In this document: one piece after another, positions 1 through 6,936 of the stretch | Numbering within the stretch: the first letter of the stretch is position 1 | How the letters are laid out: each line of letters starts with the position of its first letter | DNA from: CAZSNT01 sp964607765 | GTDB taxonomy: Bacteria > Verrucomicrobiota > Lentisphaeria > Oligosphaerales > JABHEG01 | DNA length: 7,947 nucleotides | Assembly: GCA_964607765.1 (NCBI GenBank) | Contig: CAZSNT010000277.1 | Coordinates: 1-7,947 of the forward strand | Direction: 5' to 3' | Program-made: the position numbers and the translations under genes | Notes under the pieces: model-generated | The model's database searches: none | Told to the model about the DNA's origin: nothing | Seen by the model: only the letters and a program-made list of their open reading frames with translations

Positions 1-123
1 GATCCGGAAAGTTCCTATTCGGCGGATCCGGCAAGAACTAACCCGGCACCGACAACTGAAGCGCGCGAGGGAGATTGCTGCGAGAATGCGTGAGTCAGGG
101 CGGGGCAGTTCTACGCATTAGGA
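1..123. other. Left flank without a supported gene
   Basis: No complete gene is visible. On the plus strand a short open stretch enters from the left edge and stops at 39-41 (SGKFLFGGSGKN); another runs from 2 to a TAG at 116-118 and is arginine-rich. Either could be the end of a convergent gene, but both are too short to call. A 7-bp inverted repeat AATGCGT/ACGCATT (85-91 and 113-119) with a 21-base loop, a direct repeat GATCCGG (1-7 and 25-31), and the palindrome CGCAATTGCG just outside at 136-145 are present. None is diagnostic. Confidence 0.3.
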
Positions 124-253
124 TTAGGGTGTCTTCGCAATTGCGTCCAGGCGTTGGCGCAGGCGGGGGGCATTGTCAGCGGGTGCGGCCACCCGCTGCC
201 GGGCGGCGGCGATGGTGCTGGTCGCCCCGGGGCCGAGCTTAAGGCTGAAGCCC
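124..253 (-). other. Coding-like tail in a shifted frame directly after the lyase stop codon
   Basis: From codon GGC at 252-250 to the TAA at 126-124, the minus strand is open for 42 codons, in the +1 frame relative to the lyase. It reads GFSLKLGPGATSTIAAARQR and ends in RLRQRLDAIAKTP. By hand count, 34 of the 42 codons end in G or C, as in the real genes, while the lyase frame itself closes again within five codons. There is no start codon in this frame nearby, so it could be translated only if the ribosome shifted frame or if a base is wrong or lost at the lyase stop. It may be the lost C-terminus of the lyase or a chance open stretch. Confidence 0.35.
177..198. repeat. Perfect 9-bp stem, 4-base loop hairpin downstream of the lyase
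   Basis: CAGCGGGTG and CACCCGCTG pair perfectly around CGGC, a very GC-rich stem 56 bases past the lyase stop. No T-run follows on either strand, so it is not a textbook intrinsic terminator. It could stabilise the 3' end of the messenger or cause pausing. It also lies within the shifted-frame tail, so it may be an accident of codon composition. Confidence 0.45.
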
Positions 254-3172
254 TTACTGCTTGCGCGGCACTTCCGTGTCGTCGGAGCCCAGGTCGACGA
301 TGTGTGGGCCGATGCGGACCGCGCGGTCCGAGAAAGTGACGCGCTGGGCCTGTTCGCCTGCCGACACGAACTGGTGTACCGCGATGAACCGTGTTGTGTT
401 GGTCATTCGGCGAACCCGCAGCGTGCCCCAGAACTGGGCCAGCCTCGCACCGCCGGGTGCCTGGCAAAGCGACACCTGCGTGCCCGGCTCTCCACGCATC
501 GTCACCACCAGCGCAGGTCTCGGCTCGTTCTTCCCCTGCTTGCCGAACTGCCAGGCCGCGGACCACTGCTGGTCTGTCTCGGTGCCTTGCAGGTCTTTCA
601 GATACCGGTACGGCGCCGAAAGCGGCTTCTCCTCGACCGGGCTCAGAGGCAGTGCCGTCGCCAGGTCGCCATCCGCGCGCAGGAACCAGTCGAGAGTGTC
701 CGGCTTCTCGCCTTCCACGATAAACTCGTCCACGAGGAAAGCGCTGCCGAGAAGGACGCGGCGGGTGAGCGTGTAACCCTCGTACACCTGATCCGTGGTT
801 GCCACTGCCGCGCTGCACGCGGCGTCCGTGGCGAAGCCGAGCAGCCGTCCGCTGCGCCCCGCCATATCTCGGCCGCCGATGGTGACGGTGTTGTGTGCGG
901 GCGTGGTCTTGTAGTAGTGCGGGTGGAGCGGGTTGGCGTAGCCGGTTGTCCCCAGGTCGGGGCAGATCTGCTTGCCGTGGGCGTAGAGAATCAACTGCAG
1001 CTTGTCGGGGTGTCCGTGTCCACCGCCGTGCTCGCCGTACTCCAGCATGGCGCAGAGCGCGTCCTTGCCCGTTCCGCGCCGCAACACGGCGAGGCCGGCG
1101 CCCTTCAGGTCCATGCTCGGGGGCGGGGTGTAGGCTTCGGTTTCGGGCAGTGCCTCGCCGAACTGCCACGCTTCCAGGCTGGCACGTGACGCGCCCTGTG
1201 CGTAGCGCATCTTCAGCGCGCTGGTTGCGACGGGGTCCTGGTACCAGGCGGCGGCAAGCTCCAGCCGGGTCGGTGAGATGGCGCCCGTGGCAAAGCCGCC
1301 GTCGTTCAGCGAGGGCGGCACCAGGTTCGGGAACGTGATGAGCAGTGGGAACGTGAGCAGCTTACGCACCTGCGGCATCTTGTACAGATCGTCTCCCGCG
1401 TGCATGGCCGCTTTCAGGTGGTAGCTGATGGCCGAGACCGTGTAGGAGTGGTAGCCCATGGAACGCTCGTACCACATGCCGTCCTCGAGCACGCCCCGCT
1501 CCATCTGCGCGATGAAGCCGTGCTCGCCGCCGCGTGCGAATGCCACCAGCTCCGGGTCGCCGACAAAGTACCCCGCTGCGGCCCAGGTCGAGTTGTGCCA
1601 GCAGCGGATGTTGTGGATGCCGCCGCGGTACTTGCGTGTGTACAGGGCGCCGGCGTGGATCAGGTCCCGTTCGATGTGGCGCGCCTCCGCCTGCGTCATG
1701 GCCGGATACGCCAGGTCCGCCGCTTCCATGATCTTCAGCAGCCAGACACACTCGTCCAGGGTCTGCGACACGACCTTGCCGCCCTTGTCGGAGGCGGGAA
1801 ACGCCGCATAGTGGTCGGCGTACCAGGTCAGGAACTCGATCGCGCGCTGCGCATACGCCTCTTCGCCGGTGATCTGGTAGGTCAACGCCAGATCGCGTGC
1901 CGCATTGGCATGGTCGCCGTGCACCTTGGACCAGTAGACGTGGTACAGCGTCTTGTTGTCCCACGCCTTGCCGCAGCTCCGGCAGACGTGACGGTGTGGT
2001 CCCTCCATGTTCAGCCGCCCGCCGCAGCCCCGGCAACCGTAGTGGTGCCACCACCAGCCGGAGATGACCTGCGGCTTGAACTCCCTCGTGAGCCACGCGG
2101 CCGCGTTGCGCTTGACGCGCTCGAACACTGCTTTCGCCCAGTCGAATTCCTCGACCTTCTCCCGCATCCGCGCAAGCTCCGCGACGGAGTAGAACAGGCC
2201 GGGATGCGACGGGCGTTCGGTGAGTTTCATGGTGTGCGTGGCCGTGCGCAGTTGTTCGTCGAGAGCACTGATGCCGGAAGCCCGCGCCTCCAGAGGCGCA
2301 CGCGTGGCGTCCGCAGGGATCACCGCCTGGAATAACGTGCCGCCCTGCCGGACGAACTCAAGCCGACTCCAGCCCCCGACGCCGACACTGCGATACTCGA
2401 GTACGAACTGCGCGGCCGGATCGTTGGAGAAGGCGTCGATACTCAGCGTCACCGGTTCGCCGCGGTAGATGTACGTTGGCCAGTGCTCCGGCAGAAGATG
2501 CGGCAGCGGCGCCCCGAGCCACAGGTCGTCGAGGCGCGCCCACTCCTTGCTGTCGCCGTGCCAGGTGAGGAAGGACACGGCCACCACAACCGTTTCGCCC
2601 GCGTGCTGCGCAAGCGCGGCGCGGAGCCCCGGGCCGCCGACCCGGCCCAGCGTCCAGCTCGTCACATCGTCCCCCTGATTGTGCACCGTGGCGTGGAAGA
2701 CGTCGCCCGAGGGCGCCGTGTCCCTGGCCTGCCCGGGATCGCGCGGGAGCGCGTCCCACGCTTCCTCCGTGTACACGCACAGCGCGACAATTCCGCTGCG
2801 GCCAGACCCCGAGCAGTAGCTCTGGTAGCGTGCCGCGAAGTCCAACGGTGGTACGGGATTGGGCAGGACGATGCGCTGCCCGATCAGCACCGCCCCCGCA
2901 CACTTGCCGGTTTTCTCCACTGACAGGTACTTCCCAACGCCCGGCGTTGTGTCGTCGGTTCTCGAGACGCATCGCCACAACGGCCATGTCGTGGGGTAGT
3001 TGCCGCCTTTGTGCCCGTAACGGAACTCCCACGCACCCGGGGCCGCCTGCGTGTATGCCTCGAACCGGTGGTCGCGCAGCAGGCACTCGCCGGCCCACGT
3101 GGAGATGGCCATGGCAGGCAGCAGCAGGACGAGGAACGGTACGGGCAGGAACAGAAGGCGCTGCAGGTTCAT
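254..3172 (-). CDS. Secreted heparinase II/III-family polysaccharide lyase with N-terminal jelly roll and internal zinc-ribbon-like motif, 972 aa
   Basis: Predicted to cleave a uronic-acid-containing polysaccharide by beta-elimination outside the cytoplasm. Residues 1-28 form a signal peptide (MNLQRLLFLPVPFLVLLLPA). Residues about 30-222 look like a carbohydrate-binding jelly roll ending in LDDLWLG, and 230-318 like an Ig/Fn3-type linker domain. Residues about 325-660 form the helical alginate-lyase/heparinase barrel (HNSTWAAAG 526-534; GMWYERSMGYHSY 565-577, with Tyr574-His575 as likely active-site residues). Residues about 685-960 are the heparinase II/III beta-sheet domain, with the hallmark GHGHPDKLQLILYAHG (718-733) and TTPAHNTVTIGGRDM (756-770). 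Cys380, 383, 397 and 400 form a CxxC-x13-CxxC motif inserted before the barrel helices; similar cysteine pairs occur in related PVC lyases. The start is ATG 3172, preferred because GGAG lies 6 bases upstream and the signal peptide begins there. ATG 3184 (976 aa) and GTG 3289 (1011 aa) are in frame but add non-homologous residues. The substrate is not readable from sequence. Confidence 0.9.
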   Translation of the reverse strand: MNLQRLLFLPVPFLVLLLPAMAISTWAGECLLRDHRFEAYTQAAPGAWEFRYGHKGGNYPTTWPLWRCVSRTDDTTPGVGKYLSVEKTGKCAGAVLIGQRIVLPNPVPPLDFAARYQSYCSGSGRSGIVALCVYTEEAWDALPRDPGQARDTAPSGDVFHATVHNQGDDVTSWTLGRVGGPGLRAALAQHAGETVVVAVSFLTWHGDSKEWARLDDLWLGAPLPHLLPEHWPTYIYRGEPVTLSIDAFSNDPAAQFVLEYRSVGVGGWSRLEFVRQGGTLFQAVIPADATRAPLEARASGISALDEQLRTATHTMKLTERPSHPGLFYSVAELARMREKVEEFDWAKAVFERVKRNAAAWLTREFKPQVISGWWWHHYGCRGCGGRLNMEGPHRHVCRSCGKAWDNKTLYHVYWSKVHGDHANAARDLALTYQITGEEAYAQRAIEFLTWYADHYAAFPASDKGGKVVSQTLDECVWLLKIMEAADLAYPAMTQAEARHIERDLIHAGALYTRKYRGGIHNIRCWHNSTWAAAGYFVGDPELVAFARGGEHGFIAQMERGVLEDGMWYERSMGYHSYTVSAISYHLKAAMHAGDDLYKMPQVRKLLTFPLLITFPNLVPPSLNDGGFATGAISPTRLELAAAWYQDPVATSALKMRYAQGASRASLEAWQFGEALPETEAYTPPPSMDLKGAGLAVLRRGTGKDALCAMLEYGEHGGGHGHPDKLQLILYAHGKQICPDLGTTGYANPLHPHYYKTTPAHNTVTIGGRDMAGRSGRLLGFATDAACSAAVATTDQVYEGYTLTRRVLLGSAFLVDEFIVEGEKPDTLDWFLRADGDLATALPLSPVEEKPLSAPYRYLKDLQGTETDQQWSAAWQFGKQGKNEPRPALVVTMRGEPGTQVSLCQAPGGARLAQFWGTLRVRRMTNTTRFIAVHQFVSAGEQAQRVTFSDRAVRIGPHIVDLGSDDTEVPRKQ

Positions 3173-3330
3173 CGGTGGCTCCATGGCGTGTGTTTTCCGG
3201 CCAGCGTCTACGATAGCGTGACGGAGCCCGGGCCGCCAGAAACGCTCATCGGAGACGCGGCGGGCCTCCGCAGCCGTCCTGCACGGCACGTCGTGCCTTT
3301 ACGTAACGGGCCGGTCACGACAGCCCCCGC
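3173..3330. other. 158-base spacer between the haem gene and the lyase, with short inverted repeats
   Basis: No gene is supported here. The stretch stays open in the lyase frame back to GTG 3289, but that extension has no signal-peptide or domain character. It holds an 8-bp palindrome TTACGTAA (3299-3306) and a small hairpin GGCAC-GTC-GTGCC (3285-3297). No run of T follows the hairpin on the minus strand, so a classical intrinsic terminator is not visible. I saw no convincing promoter. It is far longer than the 6-base gap upstream, so it may be a processing site, a weak internal control point or a copy of a dispersed intergenic repeat. Confidence 0.5.
3179..3182 (-). promoter_or_regulatory. 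Ribosome-binding site GGAG deciding the lyase start
   Basis: GGAG on the minus strand lies 6 bases before ATG 3172, an ideal spacing. It sits inside the first codons that would be translated if the in-frame ATG at 3184 were used. The bases upstream of 3184 (AAAACACACGCC) offer no equivalent site, so 3172 is preferred. Confidence 0.55.
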
Positions 3331-6300
3331 CTACGGTCGATGCCAGAAACTGCGCCAGTAGGCGTGGTCCGTTGCGTAGGGGTCGACGGGCGCGTCCGCG
3401 GACAGGTTCTGTGGTAACACGCCGTACCGTTTCATCTCGCGAACATAGTGTTCACTGGGGCGGAACCCCGGCATCTCGAAGCGCTTGATCTCGTCAAGTC
3501 GGGCTCCGGCCTCCCGGACATGCTCCAGCAAGGTGCGGAAGTCGGGGTCGTTCGTGTCCGCGAAAACTACCGGATGCGTCACGGATCTCGGCGGCTTGCT
3601 GCGGTCCTCGAGCACCTTGCGCTGTTCCTGTTTGCCTTTGGCGTAGCCGCCGGTCGTCTTGGCGAGTGGTGCGCGCAGGATCAGTGACTGGTCCGGGTAC
3701 GTCAGATTGAAGATGCGATGACGCGAGAAGCGGCTGAGTGGCCGCGTCCAGGCGAGCATGTCACGCCACGGATTAAGGGGAACGCGGTCCGTCACGTGTT
3801 TGGGGAGCCACTTGCCGTGGCATGCCACGCAACGGCGCTGCACGGCCGCGGCGGCTGCCTTGGCGGACGGCCATGCGTCCGCCATGACACGTACGGGCCG
3901 GTTGTTTCCCCAGCATCCACCCACCTGCCCCGTGCCGAGCGCCGCCACTGTGCCGGGATAGGGCGCGTTCACGTCAATCCACAGGCGTACCGTCCCGTGC
4001 TCGGCCGGAGTCAGTTTGACGCCATGATGGCTGCCGTCGATCTTCTTCATCAATGGCGAGGCGGAACTGTATGTTGTGTACGGTGCGTCGTTCCCGTGCT
4101 GTCGCCCGGAACCATGCTTCGGTGCCCCCCGAGTGTCCTTGACCTGCCAATGTAACAGCAGGCTGTAGTAGCTCAGGGAGTAGACCGGGCCACGGTCGCC
4201 CGTGAGCACCAGGCCGCCCGCTCGCTTCCGGCTGCTGTGGCACTTTGTGCAGTGGCGGTCCAGAATCGGCTGAATGTCGCGCGGGAAATCCATCACGTCC
4301 GGAACGCCCGGAATGGGCGTGACCCGGCTTGGCGGCCGGTTGAGCGCAGCAAGCATCGGTGAACCGCCGGCCGGCGACTGCAGTCGCGGCTCGTGGCAGC
4401 CGACGCAACTCGCCGTCTCACCCGGCTGCAACGTCACGAAGCTGCGCATCTGCTTCACGGACAGGTCGTTCTCGTCGAGAAGCGCCAGGTAGATGCTCCG
4501 CATCGGCGGCACGGTGAAGTGCGCGGAGCCGTCCGCTTCGACGGGGACTGTTCCGAGAATCCGTTTGAGCGTGGACGACACACCGTGCCCGAGCGGCTGC
4601 GACCCGCCGCCGTGGTAGTTGGCCGGCTTCGGCAGGTCTTCCAGAACGAGCAACTTCTTGATAGCGCCTCGCTCCACGCCTCCCATGTTGCGCCCGAAAT
4701 AGACATCGGCGACGATCATGGTCGCGTCTTCCGCCGTGGGATCCATCCGCGTGGGGACCGTGCGTTCACGCATCCGGGCAGCCAGAGGCCGCGGCTCATG
4801 GACCATCTGGCGGCCGGTATAGACGGTCTGGGTACGACCGCCTCGTCCGAGCAGGAGGATCTGATTGCCTTTGGCGACCAGGAACGTCTCGGGCGACAGC
4901 GGGTACGGGTCGCGAAAGTCTCTCCCTTGCGTCAGATTGCGCACGGCGGAACGCTCGTCCGGGCCGAGCCTGTCCGAGACGATGGCCACACGGCCTTGAT
5001 GCTCGTTGCGACCGTGCCCGGGTGAGTTGATGAACACCACATCGCGCGTGCCGGCGATCGGCTGGGCATCGATGAACACGCCGCCGGGGTGCATGTTGCC
5101 GAAGTAGACCATCGTCCCTGTGCCGTCCGGATTCATGGTCCACAGGTGATGGAAGACCACGGCGTCACGATTGACATACTCCCAGCGCGTGTAGAGAATC
5201 CGGCCGTCGGGCAGCACACACGGCGTGTTTTCCGTGACCGTATTCGACGACAGCATGCGGATGTTGCTGCCATCGGCGTCACAGCGATGCAGCGTTGCCG
5301 TCTGCGCGAGCCAACACAAGATGTAGCGCTTGCAGCGGGTTGACGCGAACACGATACCGCCATCGGGCACGTAGGTCGGCTCGACGTCGTCCCAAGGTCC
5401 GTCCGTGAGTTGCCGCAGGTTTTGGCCGTCGGCGTCGATCTCGTACAGGTTGTAGTGATGCGTTCCTCCCTTGCGGTAGGCGAAGAGGACCTTCTTGCCG
5501 CCGTAATGCACGCACGGATCGCGCACCGCGCCGCCGGGGTCGGCCAACAGAACGGACAGCGCACCAGTCTTCGGATTGAGTTTGCACAGTCGCGCCCCGT
5601 CCGCACCGTGGAGCCAAATGCTCGGATCGATACACGCGTAGCCGAAGTTGGCATAGTAGTGACCGGACAGATCACGCCCCGGCTCGCGCTCGCAGAACAC
5701 GATCTCCTCGACCCCGGAAGCGTCAAACTGGTCGGCCAGCGGGGCCTTGATCGGGGGCACGTTCTGGGGCGCTCGGGCGATCTTGGCCAAAGCTGCAGCG
5801 CGGGCCGCGTGGTGCTTGCGGACCTGCGCCGGCTGCAGGGCCTCATTCCAGATCCAAACGTCGTCCAGATAGCCTCGGAACCGGGCTGCCTGCGCCGGAA
5901 CGTCGGCCGAGTCACCCAGCCCCACGCCCTCCTTCTCGAGCTTCCGAACTGTCCCGTCATACGTGCCGGTCGCCGTGAGTTGGCCATCGAGGTACACCTC
6001 CAGGCGGCTCTTCCCCGGCTCCGCATCGTTGCGCCTGGCAATCCCGGCCACGTGCTGCCAGCGTCCGGCATCGACGCGGCCTCCTTCCGCAAAGACATAC
6101 GAGCCGTCGGCCTGGCCGTGATAGAGGCTGACTACGCCGTTGTGAATCGCCAGATGGTAGGCGTAGCGTCCCGCGCCCCAGTTCAGAACAAGTCGCTGCC
6201 ACGGCGCTACCTGCCGCGGAGACCAGGCGGGGTGAATCCAGGCTTCGATCGTGTAGCTCGAACCAAGACGGATATCGGCCGAGTTCGCAGCCACCAAATG

Positions 6301-6564
6301 GGACGCATCGCCCGGCTCGACATTCAGCGCCACTGCCTTGCCCCGGACACCCGGCACAACCGTCTCGTCGACAAACCGTGCCGATGCGGCCCCCTGCACC
6401 GTCAACGTGTCCTGCACCGTGCCTGCATCGTCGTCGAACCGACCGTCAGAATCCCAGTGGCAGACAGGCTCCCCTGCGCCGACAGCCGGAACGAGGAACA
6501 GGGCAGCTGCGACCACCACGACGCAACGGGTGGTCCAGTCGGTTGTGGTTGTCTCCGTTCTCAT
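3331..6564 (-). CDS. LamG / beta-propeller / hydrazine-synthase-alpha-like multihaem c-type protein, 1077 aa
   Basis: This is a periplasmic or surface haem protein. Residues 1-30 form a signal peptide (hydrophobic core CVVVVAAALFLVPAVGA). Residues about 75-245 are a LamG/concanavalin-like domain (YTIEAWIHP, RWQHVAGIA, LEVYLDGQL, GYLDDVWIWNEAL). Residues about 285-590 are a PD40/TolB-like beta-propeller, with repeats such as DADGQNLRQLTDG, CDADGSNIRML and MNPDGTGTMVYF. Residues about 610-725 match the middle domain of hydrazine synthase alpha homologues (GTVPVEADGSAHFTVPPMRS, MRSFVTLQPGETASCVGCHE). Haem c sites CXXCH lie at 720-724, 772-776 and 912-916. The C-terminus (RFEMPGFRPSEHYVREMKRYG, 1028-1047) is typical of PVC members of the family. 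In anammox bacteria the related subunit makes hydrazine; nothing here shows that activity, and no HzsB/C-like partner lies in the window. A redox or electron-transfer role on an extracellular substrate is an inference. The start is ATG 6564, with GAGG 4 bases upstream. Confidence 0.92.
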   Translation of the reverse strand: MRTETTTTDWTTRCVVVVAAALFLVPAVGAGEPVCHWDSDGRFDDDAGTVQDTLTVQGAASARFVDETVVPGVRGKAVALNVEPGDASHLVAANSADIRLGSSYTIEAWIHPAWSPRQVAPWQRLVLNWGAGRYAYHLAIHNGVVSLYHGQADGSYVFAEGGRVDAGRWQHVAGIARRNDAEPGKSRLEVYLDGQLTATGTYDGTVRKLEKEGVGLGDSADVPAQAARFRGYLDDVWIWNEALQPAQVRKHHAARAAALAKIARAPQNVPPIKAPLADQFDASGVEEIVFCEREPGRDLSGHYYANFGYACIDPSIWLHGADGARLCKLNPKTGALSVLLADPGGAVRDPCVHYGGKKVLFAYRKGGTHHYNLYEIDADGQNLRQLTDGPWDDVEPTYVPDGGIVFASTRCKRYILCWLAQTATLHRCDADGSNIRMLSSNTVTENTPCVLPDGRILYTRWEYVNRDAVVFHHLWTMNPDGTGTMVYFGNMHPGGVFIDAQPIAGTRDVVFINSPGHGRNEHQGRVAIVSDRLGPDERSAVRNLTQGRDFRDPYPLSPETFLVAKGNQILLLGRGGRTQTVYTGRQMVHEPRPLAARMRERTVPTRMDPTAEDATMIVADVYFGRNMGGVERGAIKKLLVLEDLPKPANYHGGGSQPLGHGVSSTLKRILGTVPVEADGSAHFTVPPMRSIYLALLDENDLSVKQMRSFVTLQPGETASCVGCHEPRLQSPAGGSPMLAALNRPPSRVTPIPGVPDVMDFPRDIQPILDRHCTKCHSSRKRAGGLVLTGDRGPVYSLSYYSLLLHWQVKDTRGAPKHGSGRQHGNDAPYTTYSSASPLMKKIDGSHHGVKLTPAEHGTVRLWIDVNAPYPGTVAALGTGQVGGCWGNNRPVRVMADAWPSAKAAAAAVQRRCVACHGKWLPKHVTDRVPLNPWRDMLAWTRPLSRFSRHRIFNLTYPDQSLILRAPLAKTTGGYAKGKQEQRKVLEDRSKPPRSVTHPVVFADTNDPDFRTLLEHVREAGARLDEIKRFEMPGFRPSEHYVREMKRYGVLPQNLSADAPVDPYATDHAYWRSFWHRP

Positions 6565-6568
6565 TGGT

Positions 6569-6572
6569 CCTC
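6569..6572 (-). promoter_or_regulatory. Ribosome-binding site GAGG for the HzsA-like gene, overlapping the previous stop codon
   Basis: The minus strand reads GAG TGA GGACCA ATG. The GAGG overlaps the TGA stop (6573-6571) of the small exported protein and lies 4 bases before the ATG at 6564. This arrangement favours translational coupling between the two genes. Confidence 0.55.
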
Positions 6573-6861
6573 ACTCGAGTCTTTCGAGGGCAACAGCATC
6601 CGCCCAGAGCGTGCCGGTCGAGCCGTTCTGGCCAAGCTGCACCTCGAGCGTCTGCAGGTCCGTGGGGACGGTCCAGCGGTCGAGGAACGTGATGAACAGC
6701 TTCGGCCCGTGCGCAAACACGTTGTCGATCGTGCCGTCAGGACAGGTGAGTTCGGTCAACCGGTACAGCACCGTCTCGCGCCGCACCTCGGCATTTGCGC
6801 CAAGCAGTCCTGCGAAAATGCCGACCAGGACTGTCAGGATCTGTGGAACTGTCTTCGCCAT
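6571..6861 (-). CDS. Small exported protein resembling the C-terminal half of a jelly-roll carbohydrate-binding domain, 96 aa
   Basis: Function unknown. Residues 1-24 form a clear signal peptide: MAK, then a hydrophobic stretch ending in GANA with an A-x-A cleavage pattern. This leaves a mature chain of about 72 residues. Residues 60-95 (DRWTVPTDLQTLEVQLGQNG followed by STGTLWADAVALERL) resemble the last strands of CBM4/9-like jelly rolls, which commonly end in a pattern like 'tvP..~~l.v.l...~GtvwfDdv.l'. A full domain is normally about 130-160 residues, so only the second half is present. The chain is either a minimal standalone module or the remnant of a larger protein after an internal deletion. 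The start is ATG 6861; GGGA lies about 9 bases upstream and GAGGA directly abuts the ATG, so ribosome-site spacing is not ideal. Its TGA stop overlaps the ribosome-binding site of the next gene, and only 6 bases separate the two genes, so they are translationally close. The export signal is well supported; the domain assignment is an inference from pattern. Confidence 0.72.
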   Translation of the reverse strand: MAKTVPQILTVLVGIFAGLLGANAEVRRETVLYRLTELTCPDGTIDNVFAHGPKLFITFLDRWTVPTDLQTLEVQLGQNGSTGTLWADAVALERLE

Positions 6862-6936
6862 TCCTCGGTTCCCAGATACGGACGGGCCCGTGCTGCAGGT
6901 GCGCGGGGGACAGGAGAGAGCGTCGAGCCGACCACA

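Noticed and set aside
1..41. C-terminal end of a convergent plus-strand gene (SGKFLFGGSGKN then stop)
   Set aside because: Only 12 codons are visible at the window edge, which is too little to distinguish from chance.
136..145. Palindrome CGCAATTGCG as an operator or attachment site
   Set aside because: A single 10-base palindrome without repeats, an integrase or a tRNA nearby is expected by chance at this length.
111..1169. A 352-codon minus-strand open frame overlapping the lyase 3' end
   Set aside because: Its product is rich in Arg, Pro, Ala and Gly with no domain signature, and it lies in the wrong frame over a region where the lyase frame shows clear family motifs.
173..1189. A 338-codon plus-strand open frame opposite the lyase
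   Set aside because: No motif, arginine-rich composition, and full overlap with the conserved catalytic part of the lyase.
3173..3289. N-terminal extension of the lyase to GTG 3289
   Set aside because: The extra residues are basic and unlike the family. They would bury the signal peptide about 40 residues inside the protein, and the GGAG before ATG 3172 fits better.
3331..6564. Calling the haem protein a true hydrazine synthase (anammox)
   Set aside because: Homologues of this domain are common in PVC bacteria without anammox. The protein has extra LamG and haem features, and no partner subunits are present in the window.
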